Source: Saxidomus purpurata (taxonomy: Eukaryota > Mollusca > Bivalvia > Venerida > Veneridae). From it: a stretch of 64,000 nucleotides of DNA. A model generated the notes under the pieces. The model saw nothing but the letters and a program-made list of their open reading frames with translations, did not search any database and had not been told where the DNA came from. Shown in pieces: positions 51,255 through 63,269 of this stretch (position 1 is its first letter; each line of letters opens with the position of its first letter). The stretch lies in the NCBI GenBank assembly GCA_022818135.1, contig JAFMSR010000010.1, forward strand, positions 36,425,544-36,489,543, in the 5' to 3' direction. The translations under genes and the position numbers were made by a program.

Positions 51255-52490
51255 TACATTTACAAATTGTGTTATCAAATTCATTTTCTAAAACTGAACA
51301 TCTACTTTCCAAATAATTCAAAATAATAAAAGTGAACATCTACTTTCAAAATATTTCAAAGTAATTAAAGACCGATATTTCATTTAATAGGGGAGTCCCG
51401 AGTTAATGAAACATTACCGTTACAATAACCGACAAAGCAATCAAGGATCAGTCTTTTCCAAGTCACGGGTAGGCCAGCTGCAAACATCAAAGTATTGCCA
51501 GAGGCATTTGGCTTTGTCCTCTGGTTGCTTATTTCCAACCGATTAATGAAGTGACAGTCTGATTATCTGACACGTTTGCTGCTCTTCCTGGTGACAAATA
51601 TTATTAAACAGACCTGTAGGTGTTGACAGGAGCCAGGCTGTGTATTGTGATTTTCAACATAATTATGGACCGAAAATATAAAAATTCTTGGACCGATTTA
51701 AAGTGGCTTTTCAGACTTGTGAATGGGTGTTCAGGGTTCCCTCTGGGTCAATTTTAGTTTGCGCCAACAAATTCGCCAATCAGAAAAAGTTTGCGCCAAT
51801 GGCTCCAAAGTTGGAGCCACTAGTCTTCAAAGGCTACAGAACACACTGGAGGAGAGAGGAGTCATACCACTTGTAGTTAAGATTTGATTGCATGATAGCA
51901 AACACTGTATATAGATCTAAATGATGCGAAATTTATTTCAAACATTTTTGTAAATTTTCAAGGGTCAAAATTTTATTTTCTGGAGCCAGGATGAGGCTTC
52001 AATGGTTATGGCACAGATACTCTAGGATTGCATATCATAATTTTCTGTTCGTGTTTTGCAGCAACATGAACCCAAAAATGAAAGTAACAGTTAGCATTCC
52101 TCGTTTGACACATATTTTCGCGACCTCGCAGCCCAAAGCTTGCTGTGGGTGTTCCCACAATACATCCCTATGCTCATATAAAAATGATGCAAATTACATA
52201 AATTTACCTACACCTGCATAAAAGTTCAAACAGTGAAATATGAAAACAAATGTGTTAACTGGTACATTCAGGTTAGACTTAGATTTTTATTAAGTGGTGC
52301 CTTTAGGTTTTTAACTAAAAGTGATATTTAATTCTTAATTTTAGAGTGGAAAATTGTTATATGAATGAGGTAAATTGTATATTATGTGCCAGTTGTACCC
52401 TAAATATTGAAACTAAACTTTCCACTTATTATGGAGCACATCAAAATAAGATGTAAGGTGTGACAGGTATAAAATAACAGACGTGTGAAA
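51255..52490. other. Intergenic, no gene seen
   Basis: Only short chance frames. Text near 51.73-51.83 kb (TTTGCGCCAA twice, GGAGCCA) looks like an old repeat fragment. Confidence 0.5.
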
Positions 52491-52498
52491 GGGGTGAA

Positions 52499-52763
52499 AC
52501 ATTTTCAAATAAGTTACTAGAGTGACTCCATTAACCTTTGTGCATGCCCATATTCTCTGATCTACCCAACCAATGTCCCAGCTGCCCACGAGTTGACCAG
52601 AATACATTCTGTTCTTACTCTAGTTAGCTGAGTAACTTATTTGAAAATGCTCAATGGTGTTCTTGTCAACTCTTGGGCAACTGGGTGTTACATGAGTTGG
52701 GTATATCAGAAATTAAGGGCATACATGTGCAATGGTTACTTGAGCAACTAATTCGAAAATACC
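52499..52763. repeat. Foldback: ~110-bp inverted arms
   Basis: The arm at 52499-52605 is inverted relative to 52650-52763, with roughly three quarters of bases matching. The motif AGTAACTTATTTGAAAATG also occurs between them. Confidence 0.65.
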
Positions 52764-53413
52764 CTTAAATGCCAAATTAATTAGGCTTCATTCTAGGCCA
52801 TCTATTCTAGGCGGTGCCTTATTTCATATTAATCTGATTAGCTGGCCAGTATGTTCTCACGGCAAAGCAGAGAATAAATATGCAAACACTTTGTTACCAT
52901 CCAGGTATCCTAGGTCTGTCACACCTGTGAAATGGTGAATATAATGGCCAGATTGAATTTCGAAGGAACTATGTATTTCAGTTCAGCTCAACACATTCTT
53001 TAGTTTGCTGTTTCACCAGTGCATGTATCTTAAGCAGGGATCACGCTAGCCCAGACTCATCTATAGGGAGAAGTGACTTCTCCCTCCAGAGACATTAGGG
53101 AGAAGTTTTTCAGAACAGGGAGAAGTTTGTACAATGCGTTGATAACGTTTAATGTAAAATCAGTGTACCCTTTTCATACTTAAACAAGTAAAACAACTGC
53201 ATAAAACAAACTTTTTATTTATAAAATTTCTTTCTCATAAATAAACATTCTTGACTGAGTGATAATATTACAAAAATGTATGTTCTGTGAGTTCTTTCGA
53301 GCTTTTCAACATTTTTACAGTGAAATGCAACCTGATTACATGAAATATTTTATTAAAACTTTTTTATCTACAGTTTTTAACTGCCGATTAATGAACTGAT
53401 TACCGAGATAAAA

Positions 53414-54371
53414 ACAAGAGCTGTCAGTAGGACAGCGTGCTCGACTTTTTTAGTGCTTGCCAATAAAACAAAACTTTGACAGTTAAGGGCACACAAGACT
53501 TTAACTAGGAATTTATAAGTACAAATCAAGAAGAGTTATCTTCTTTTGCTTACAGATAGGTCTTACGATGGTACGTAAGTACTCCAACTTTCAAAGTAAT
53601 ATCTCAAATGGTTAAGTTAACAAGTGGAAATTTTAACTGAGTTTCTAAGTCAAAAAGGGCCATAATTCAAATAAAATCCTTGACAGAATTACCTTCTCCT
53701 CCCCATGTTTGGGAATCATGATGGTAAACAAGTATTCCAACTTTCAAATTAATATCTCAAACAGTTCAGTCAAAAAGTGGACTGGTACGAAAAACTTAAC
53801 CAAGATTCTAAGTTGATAAAAGGCCTTAATTTTAAAAACAAATCCCTGACAGAGTTACCTTCTCTTGCATACAGATGGGGGTAATGATGTGAAATAGCAT
53901 TAAAAGTTTCAAAGCAATATCTCAAAGGGCTAAGGTAATAAGTGGATTTTACCCATATTCAATGTATTTTCTAAGTCAAAAAGGGGCATAATTCTGTCAA
54001 AAACCTTGACAGAGTTATGTCCTCTTGTCTGTTGATGAAGGTCATGATGGTAAACAAGTACGTTTAGTTTCAAAGCAATACCTCCAGTGGTTTTGAAATA
54101 AAGTGAGGTGGTACAAAAAACTTAACCAAGCTCAATACACTTTCTAAGTCCAAAAAGGGCCATAATTCTGTCAAAAACCTTGACAGAGTTATGTTCTCTT
54201 GTCTGTAGATGGAGGTTATGATGGTAAACAAGTATGGTAAGTTTCAAAGCCATACCTCTAATACTTTTGAAATAAAGTGGGGTGGTACGAAAAACTTAAC
54301 CAAGGTGTGACGCCAACGCCGACGCCGGGGCGAGTAGGATAGCTCCCCTTTTCATAGAAAAGTCGAGCTAA
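53414..54371 (+). mobile_element. Tandem-core element, family F (Helitron-like)
   Basis: Begins ACAAGAGCTGTC, with the palindrome TGTCAGTAGGACA. It has about five ~165-bp units with GGGCCATAATTC, TTGACAGAGTTA and GGTAAACAAGTA. It ends AAAAGTCGAGCTAA. The start (ACAAGAG) and end (GAGCTAA) match family D. Confidence 0.7.
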
Positions 54372-54580
54372 AAATGCTGCAACTGATCAACAACTGAACA
54401 AGCAGTGTCTGATATTCTTTGCATAAATAAAACGTGTCAATACGACCAAAGAACTTACTGGCATCTTAACAGCCAGTTTAATTGTAAGCATGTGTAATTG
54501 GTCCTTATTGTTCCCAATCAATGCAACTCCGTTTAATAATCGATGTTTACTCAACTATTAAATTGACAATAAACATTATA

Positions 54581-57295
54581 TAGGAGGTTTTAGTGTGTCA
54601 TCACATCCAGGATTTTCCGTTACTAAAAATAGCGTGGCCGTCAAGTGTATTGAGTTCGGCCATATGCCGAGCGTGTATTGATACAGTATAGACATTATTT
54701 ATCGCCAAAATAAACTAAATATGATTAATTTTCTTTTAAATTTTGAAGTGGAAGTGAATACATAATTTCTTATATAATATATACTTGATAGCTGTTGCTA
54801 TAATCGAAGAATTAACTTTGATCAGGCTTTGTGAGATTTCCCGTCTTTCACCTTTCATTTGTCTTCTTTCCTTCACTGATTATTCTCTTTCTATCTTATC
54901 ATTTTCTCTCTGAAGTATTTTTTTTTCAAAACCAGCACATTTAGTATTATACAAGACCATAATTCTACTTTAAAAGTACTTTGTGTATTTTTTTAAAATG
55001 TTAATAGTCCTGGCCGATCGTGGGATTTTCCTCTGGTGAACTCGCCAAGACCCCAGGAAGAATTCCATGTAATGTATAGGGCCTAGTGGTACCTTTGTTT
55101 GGTTATATAATGCATATGTAGATCTATGTCTCAAAAATAAATGACAGAAAAAGATATCTCTGTTATAATTACGGAAGTATACACTAAAGAAGTGTATACT
55201 GCCGTGGTATACTGTAATCAACGTCCATGACATCGACAGCTGAGCAACTGCTTGCTTGAAATGCCCATCCGCCAGTTTACGTCTGCGATTACTAATTATT
55301 TAAAATTAAATACATTTGATGACATGTTGTTAGATTAATAAAGTGTATGTAGATAAGTGGAAAACCTCAAACTTAAAGAAAACAAAGACTTCAAAATATC
55401 GAATTAAAATTTCCTTTGTTTCAGACATTTGTTGTCGCCTCTAAAATAAAAAGAAACTCAGCTATCTGAAATTTAAAAATATTGTCTTCTCTGCGTCCTT
55501 ATGTCAAGGGTATCATTTAACTTGGTCATAAAATATTATGATGAATAAATTGATCATGTAGATTCAATCAAAGCTTGATGTGTGACATATGCCACGTAAT
55601 GCAATTTATTCAAAGTGGTCATCCATAACGTGTGACCAATTAGTCTATAAACAGGATGCTACATGGATTAATTAAATCCAAGTTATATCGTGCTTTATGC
55701 CCTAGGGGACAATATACCTTACTGGATCTCTATGGCAACATGTCATTTGTGTGTCTTACGTCATTGTTAGGCGTTGCGAAAACATATAAAGCACAGTGTC
55801 ATGTATTATATAGCTATAGGATCTTCATGGTTTCTGAAGTTTAATTTGACACCATTCATAAATAAATGTACGCTTCACAGACACATGCATGATTTCTATG
55901 AATATTTTTTTTACAGAAATTAGAGATATATAATAGGGAAAATACCCGAAGAAAGCCTTGACCTTTCTAAACAAAGTATATAATTTACAAATTTATACAC
56001 TGCAACCCCGTTATAACGCGGTAGTCGGGGTCCAACTGGTCAGACCGCGTTATAAGTGAGACTCTTTTTATAACGCGGTCTGATCATCGGCCGCTGGTTT
56101 CTTGCATAACGCGTACATAACGCGAGTACCCCACCCACCTAACCAAATTAAAGCATATTGATGTTTAGCACGCATCATGTTTTTATGAAATCGAGAGGTT
56201 AAATTGTAGAAAATAATGATTCTATGTAAAATAAATTAGTTAATTAAGCACGAAATTAAATGTATAAAAGAGAAATTCTTACGTAAATATTTGCTATTGA
56301 AAACGAAAGTACATCCATTTTCCGAAAATGATGGCTAAAGTGAAAGTACTTTTTTTGTTAAAACAAACAATAACAGTTTTGTAATTGATTTATTTAAGTT
56401 CAGGTAAGCCTGCAATCAAAGATGCGCAAACAAATATTAATTCACGCGATTTAGAAGTTATTGTTTAACAAACAAAGAGGTCAGCTTGTGAATAACGGAG
56501 CCGTGAAAAAATACCAGTAAGCCGTAATTGTTTTAACACTTCTTTGTTTATAGAGGCTTGATACCGCGCAAGTGACAAAGATCAATTAACTACCTGCCAT
56601 GTTGTTTATTTACGTTTTGAACATTTGTTTTGTATAGGGACAATGCTTTTTTTGACAGATATGATTTTGGTCGATCCCGAAATTTTTGGGAGCCAAGACC
56701 CAACCGCGTTATACCGGGATCCGCGTTATAACGATCCGCGTTATAACGAGGTCGCAGTGTATCATGTTTATATAAAAAAACGTGTGGCAAAAATCGGGAG
56801 TCTGAAAAATTCTAACAAGATGTATTATGTACCATTAGAGGATCATCTTAATGCGGAGAACTTTACTGTAGCAATTTTTTCCATCTATGTACAGCAACAA
56901 AATATACTAAGCACTATGTGAAAATAATTATTATCGGCGCTAATTCAAAAAAAAAAGAAGAAAAGAATAGGGACACTTTCGGCAGGAATAGCAAGTAGCC
57001 TAGGGAAAGCGGACATTGTCAAGTTACATTCGTTTTGGCCGATTCAGTTAAAATTCACACTTTCATATCGGACTTTATAATGAAAACTATACATAAGCAT
57101 CAATAGTATAGACACGGCAACACAGACACTGCATATAAACTAGATTTTGTTTCATTTAATAACGTTATAGCCTGAAATATAAACTGCCGTACAGTCAAAT
57201 GCTCTATTTCACTTTCATTTTAGCCGATCAATTGATGGCCAGTCAATGCACATGCGCAGGAATGACGTCATATCGGGGATTCCTAAAACCTCCTA
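54581..57295 (+). mobile_element. TAGGAGG element, copy 1 (2.7 kb, interrupted)
   Basis: Ends TAGGAGGTTTTAG and CTAAAACCTCCTA are inverted and flanked by TA. It is collinear, inverted, with 59591-61613. It carries a 0.78-kb insertion at 55999-56757. No transposase ORF survives. A SINE-tail fragment at 54990-55095 is shared with copy 2. Confidence 0.8.
55999..56757. mobile_element. Nested pogo/Tigger-like element with TA target sites
   Basis: The left end CACTGCAACCCCGTTATAAC and a right end that reads inverted as CACTGCGACCTCGTTATAAC have TA outside each. It is absent from the matching position of copy 2. Superfamily assignment is from the end sequence only. Confidence 0.75.
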
Positions 57296-57574
57296 TATGT
57301 CAAAATGCACATGTCAACCTTTAAATCGCTATGTTGTCTTGCAGCTTTTGATTAGCTTACCGTTTTTAATTTACCAATGAAAGCTGATTTAACAAACAGT
57401 AGCAAGTACTTAGTAGGCAGTGTAGTATCGAGATTGACAGTCGAAAACATTGTCAGTGTTTACGAAAAATAGAGCGACTTTGTTTTCGCTTTTCTATGCG
57501 ATCACAGCGAAATGGCCGGCGAAACGGCGACTATTTCGCCCACGTCGCCCTCAAACATGATCCCTGCTTAAGTC

Positions 57575-59590
57575 AACAGTCAAGATTGCTTTGAAATATA
57601 AAATTGATACAACTTTTAGTTTTTGACATTAATGGCAGTGGTTTCAAATTCAATGTTTGGTTGCTTGTAACTCAGTAACTGCCTCGTAAAATATTTTGCA
57701 TACGGAATTCGGTTTTTTTTGAGAAATTTAGTATCTAAATCAAGTAGACTTGATTCTACGATTTATTCAAGATGATATACACTTACAGTTGGAGCAGACA
57801 AAGATGTTAATCTAATAACAATTGACGACTTTGCAGTGCCACCTCAAAACTATCATTGAAGGGAAATATCCGAAGAGATCCGAATGTTATATATAATAGT
57901 TTTTAGCCGTATTATCGTATAAAATTTGACCATTTTCTGAATAAACTATTAACTGAAATGGTTTTAGAAAGCTTAAGTAAAAGTTATATTGCATTATGAC
58001 AAGATATTTTGAGGATTTACCTCACTTAAAATAACATACAGTACTGAATTCGAAAGAAGTTGTTTAGTGGAGCTAGTATTTTCACATTTATTGGTTTCGT
58101 TTTGCTCGAAGCGCATTTTCAATCCTATATTTTTTAATATTACAGGTTTGTATGTTATCTTAACATAGATTTAATGAACATACTATAAAGTTAACCAGTT
58201 TTGAAGGATATTGAACTGATGTGACAAATGATCTTTCCCCAGTATTGAACTCAGTTTCCACATGTTACGGAGAATGCGTAGATCGGGTGATATTTTTTGC
58301 GATCAGGTGATCGCTAGAAAATGATCACATGTTTAAACTAATGTCTGATGACATTTAATATGTCTGATCCTCTATCACTGATACTGATGACATGAGTTTA
58401 ATAAGATAACTTTTATTAACCAGGTTTTCAATTTTGAAAATCCTGGTTATTAGATTGGGGTATGGCGGGCGGATGGGCGGATGGGCGGATGGGCGGGCGT
58501 CAAACGAAATTGTGTCCGCTCTGTAACTCTTCAACCCTTTGAAGAATTTTGATGAAACTTCAGACAAATGTTTACCACATCAAGATGACGTGCAGAACGC
58601 ATGTTCCGCATGGCTGGCTCCAAGGTCAAGGTCACAGTGACATTAACATTGAAAATCCTGTCCGCTCTGTAACTCTTCAACCCTTTGAAGAATTTTGATG
58701 AAACTTCAGACAAATGTTTACCACATCAAGATGACGTGCAGAACGCATGTTCCGCATGGCTGGCTCCAAGGTCAAGGTCACAGTGACATTAACATTGAAA
58801 ATCCTGTTTACATGATTTTAACTTGATTTGGCAGTCAAAGGTCATATCATCTTTGGAGGTAATTTAAAAAAGATATGATATATTATTTCATGTCTACTTT
58901 GTAACTTGTTTTTTTTTAATAAATGTATTATTAAATTCTAGAATTTCTACAGGCGCTGTTGAAAATCTGGTTTGGCGGCATTGCCGCATTTCTTGTTTCA
59001 TGTTGGCAAGACTACACAGTAAACAAACATAAGTTCATAAGAGCTTTTGAAGCGACCTTAATAAACATATCTAAATACATTGTAAATGTGTAACCCTTAT
59101 ATTATTTTATAATTTGTCTGCTATGCTTACATGTATGTATTGTCCATGTTAGTGTTTCATAATCGGACCCAAAATGCTATCAATTATCGAATTGCATCAG
59201 AAGGACATAATCGATTGACTAATGGAAATGATCTAATATTCAAGAGAAGTTCAGATGTTCAGGTTCATGTATCACATCTCCGAGTATTTTGGATTGACCT
59301 TGAGTGAAAGTATTTATTAATTAAAATTTAGTAAAATACACATGTAAAAGAGACCTAAACATTGAATTTAGATCCATTGAATCACAAAGATCGAAATAGA
59401 CAATGCCGTCGACATATTTCGTTGTGAATGGCAGAGGCTGTATACTATCACAGCGTTATGTTTTTTTTCTATTATATTGTTTCAAAAAGTATTGAGTTAC
59501 TTTTTATCAGAACCTAAAATATTTTTCACTTTTATGTTGATTTGAAATATTTATTTCGGTTAAAAATCTGCTGTAATTGGTCCCTTGGCA
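57575..59590. other. Spacer between the two inverted TAGGAGG copies
   Basis: AT-rich, with no exon seen. It contains the tandem-duplicated element at 58415-58990. Confidence 0.5.
58415..58990 (+). repeat. Dispersed element with GGGCGGAT minisatellite and exact 146-bp duplication
   Basis: Starts AACCAGGTTTTCAATTTTG. It has a GGCGGATGGGCGGATGGGCG run at 58467-58499, then a 146-bp block present twice without visible change (58513-58658, 58659-58804). It ends TTTGGCGGCATTGCCGCATT. Each block contains CCAAGGTCAAGGTCACAGTG. Confidence 0.8.
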
Positions 59591-61613
59591 TAGGAGGTTT
59601 TAGGAATCCCCAATATGACGTCATTCCTGCGCATGCGCATTGACTGGCTGTCAATTGATCGGCCAAACTGAAAGCGAAATAGAGCATTTTACTGTACGAC
59701 AGTTTATATTTTAGGCTATAACGTTATTAAATGAAACAAAAATCTAGTTTATATTTAGTGTCTGTATTGCCATGTCTATGCCATTGATGCTTATGTATAG
59801 TTTTCATTATAAAGTCCGATATGAAAGTGTGAATTTTAACTGAATCGGCCAAAACGAATGTAACTTGACAATGTCCGCTTTCCCAAGGCTATTTGCTACT
59901 CCTGACAAAATTGTCACTATTCTTTTCTTCTTTTTTTTTTTGAATTTTAGCGCCGATATTCATTATCTTCACATAGTGCTTAGTATATTTTGTTGCTGTA
60001 CATAGATGGAAAACATTGCTACAGTAAAATTCTCCGCATTAGATGATCCTCAAATTGTACATAATACCTTGTTAGAATTTTTCAGACTCACAATTTTTGC
60101 CACAATTTTTTTTTGTTTGTATATATAAAAACATTATGTTAATTTGTAAACTATATACTATGTTAAGAAAGGTAAAGGTTTTATTTGGGTATTTTCCCAA
60201 TTATATGTCTCTAATTTCATTAAAAAATATTCATGCATGTGTCTGTGAAGCGTACATTTATTTATGAATAGTGTCAAATTAAACTTTAGAAACCATGAAG
60301 ACCCTATAGCTATAAAATACATGACACTGTGCTATATATGTTTTCACAACGCCTGACGATGACATAAGGCACACAAATGACACGTTGCCATAGAGATCCA
60401 GTAAGGTATATTGTCCCCTAGGGCATAAAGCACGAAATAACTTGGATTTAATTAATCCATGTAACATCCTGTTTATTGACTAATTGGTCACACGTTATAG
60501 ATGACCACTGTTGAATGAATTGCATAACGCGGCATATGGCACACATCGATCTTTGATTGAATCTACATGATCAATTTATTCATCATAATATTTTATGACC
60601 AAGTTAAATGATACCCTTGATATAAGGATGCAGATAAGACAGAATATTTTTAAATTTCAGATAGCTGAGTTTCTTTTTATTTTGGAGGCGACAACAGATG
60701 TCTAAAACAAATGAAATTTTAAGTCGATATTTTGAAGTCTTTGTTTTCTTTAAGTTTGAGGTTTTCCACTAATCTGCATATACGTTGTTAATACAACAAC
60801 ATTTAAAATTTTGAAATAATGAGTAATCGCAGTGTGTGGGCATTTCAAGCAAGCAGTTGCTCAGCTAAGATAATATACAATTAATTAGGCATGTTTTATA
60901 ATGTTATTGAATATTTTAATACAACACTTTTTTGAAGTGTCACTTTCACATGTGTCCGTCTGTGTGGATGTCATGGACGTTGATTACAGTATACCACAGC
61001 AGTATACACTTCTGTAGTGTATACTTCCGTGATTATATCAAAACATGGATATCTTTTTCTGTCATTTATTTTTGAGACATACATATGCATTATATAACCA
61101 AACAATCAAAATACACAAAGGTACCAGTATACATGGGAGTCTTGTTGGAGTCTTGGCGAGTTCACCAGGGGAGAAATCCCACGATCGGCCGGGACTAGAT
61201 CTATAAACATTTTTAAAAAAAAACACAAAAAATAACTTAAAGTAGAATTGTGATCTTGTATAATACTAAGTGTGCTGATTTTTAAAAAAATACTACAGAG
61301 AGAAAAAAGTAAGATAGAAAGAGAATAATCAGTGAAGGAAAGGTGGAAGACGGGTAATCTCACAAAGCCTGATCAAAGTTAGGTCTTTGATTATAGCAAC
61401 AACTAACAAATATATATTATATAGGAAATTATGTATTCACTTCCACTTCAAAACTTAAAAGAAACTTAATAATATTTAGTTTATTTTGGCGATAAATAAT
61501 GTCTATACTGTATCAATACACACTCGGCATATGGCCGAGCTCAATACAGTTGACGGCCACGCTATTTTTAGTAACGGAAAATCCCGGATGTGACGACACA
61601 CTAAAACCTCCTA
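59591..61613 (-). mobile_element. TAGGAGG element, copy 2 (2.0 kb, uninterrupted)
   Basis: Ends TAGGAGGTTTTAG and CTAAAACCTCCTA. It is the reverse complement of copy 1 apart from the nested insertion and scattered changes (12 differences in one 186-base stretch). The end region carries TGACGTCA (59616-59623) and GCGCATGCGCA (59629-59639). Confidence 0.8.
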
Positions 61614-61798
61614 TAGGTATGAAAAATATGGCCTTTCATAAAGGATGACAAATCTAATGCAGTCAAATTTAACCCAAGCTGTGTGACACCACTGACTGAG
61701 TAATGTTTGTTAATATGTCAATATTAATATGTTGGCTGTTCTATCATGATACCACTGATGACACGAGCTAAATCATGTTGGATATCCACAGTTACAGG

Positions 61799-62232
61799 TA
61801 GGGGTGTCATGTTTACACGTGTTCACGGAAGCGTTTCGATTAGCAGCACTAAACGTTTTGTAACTTGGGTATCCATTTACACTTAAAATAACACATACAA
61901 CAGCTTAGTTAATAACATCTACCTTATTATTGAACCGGACTACGTACTATAACTTATATAAGTCACATGATTGAAAATATATGTATTATATATGGTCGCT
62001 GAATTTGTATTCATGTATCGGGGCGATCTAAACATCTACATAGCTAAATGATTACGTATCTAAAACGGCAGACATATTTTAACAGGTATGTAACATTTGT
62101 TACTTCAAAGAATATCGTTTTGAACGCAGCATGTATGATGATTTACTGAAACTGATGTAAACAAAACGGATCCATTTCGTTTAGTGATAGACGTGTACAC
62201 GTTTACCAAATTCCCTAAACGTGACACCCCTA
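61799..62232. mobile_element. hAT-like MITE with 8-bp target duplication
   Basis: The left end TAGGGGTGTCATGTTTA is inverted relative to the right end TAAACGTGACACCCCTA. Flanks GTTACAGG (61791-61798) and GTCACAGG (62233-62240) are an 8-bp duplication with one change. 434 bp, no ORF. Confidence 0.8.
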
Positions 62233-62355
62233 GTCACAGGTATCCGATGTGGGGCATGGACCCCAATTTACTGATACATTACAACAAACATAACAAAGGC
62301 CAGTGTTTTTTGATTTGTCGTTACTCGAACCCGCCGCCCCTATTTTTTCGTATTT

Positions 62356-62412
62356 TCAAAAAAAAAAAAAAGAAAAAAAAAATTTTTTTTCAATTTTTTT
62401 TTTTTTCAAAAT
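62356..62412. repeat. Poly-A / poly-T block
   Basis: A long A run with one G, then T runs split by CAA. It resembles 45965-46010. Confidence 0.85.
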
Positions 62413-62479
62413 TTTAAAATCGCGAAATTAGAGGTCCGTTTATGCAAGTGATAATGTCAAGAAGCTGCATTTGTCTAGT

Positions 62480-63265
62480 GAATTTTTTTCAGACCGATTT
62501 TGGACCGAAATTCAGCCCCATTCCCCTCCTAACATGATGTATATTATCCCCATTTTTGACAAAAAATCCCCTCAAAATGAATGCTGACAAAAGTTTTTGA
62601 TTAAATTAATCAAATGCTTGCCAAAATTGTTATAAAATGTAAGTTTCCATCAATAAAAACGTTTCATAATCACTTCTTGCAATTATTTGATACCTTACAA
62701 TTGAAATAGTCAGCCGAAAATCGCCGATTTTTTCGTTTGTCATCTATTTTCGCGACCCCGTTTTTTGTTAATTTTACCACAGAAAACAGTGTTCAGAAGG
62801 CTCAAAAAAAGATAAAAATAGATTTTTTTTCATTTCTTTCAACACAAATGCCTGTTGTTAGCAGTTTTGTTACTGACACCAGTATTTTTATCTGAAAATT
62901 TAGTTATTTTTGAGTGCGATTTTGGGCCAAAATTCGGCCCCATTCCCCACCTAAAATAATATATTTTATCCCCAATGTTTTACAAAATAATCACCTTAGA
63001 GTAGTGACAAAATTTTTTGACTTACCTAAAATGCTGATAAATTTTTTGATTAATTTAATCAAATGTTGGCCAAATGTTTTATAAAAATGCAACTTCCCAT
63101 CAATCAAAAAGTTTCAGAATCATTTATTGCAATCTTGATACCTTACATGTGAAAAAGTCAGCTGAAAATCGCAGATTTTTCGTTTGTCACCTATTTTCAC
63201 GACCCCGATTTTTGTTATGTTTTCATAGAAAATGGTGAACACAAGACTCAAAAAAGACAATGTAT
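62480..63265 (+). repeat. Two diverged direct copies of a ~400-bp repeat
   Basis: 62480-62830 and 62900-63265 share GGCCCCATTCCCC / AGCCCCATTCCCC, TTTTTGATTAA, AAAATCGC, TTTTTCGTTTGTCA and CGACCCCG. No ORF. Confidence 0.65.
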
Positions 63266-63269
63266 ACAC

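Larger units (their letters stand above)
53034..57567. mobile_element. Outer transposon with two nested elements
   Basis: Left end GCAGGGATCA (53034-53043) and right end TGATCCCTGC (57558-57567) are perfect inverted ends flanked by TTAA on each side. Everything between is later insertion plus two flanks (53044-53413 and 57296-57557) without a transposase ORF. TTAA flanks suggest piggyBac-type. CAGGG ends alternatively suggest hAT. Confidence 0.6.

Noticed and set aside
51688..51876. A 62-codon ORF near 51.7 kb with TTTGCGCCAA repeated
   Set aside because: It looks like an old repeat fragment and has no domain or splice support.
58355..58713. Two overlapping minus-strand ORFs with the same N terminus (MSEVSSKFFKGLKS)
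   Set aside because: They arise from the exact 146-bp tandem duplication, not from a gene family.
55656..60467. A 62-codon ORF present in both TAGGAGG copies (55656-55844 plus; 60279-60467 minus)
   Set aside because: Of 12 base differences between the copies, 10 change the amino acid. There is no sign of protein constraint; it is shared only because the element is duplicated.
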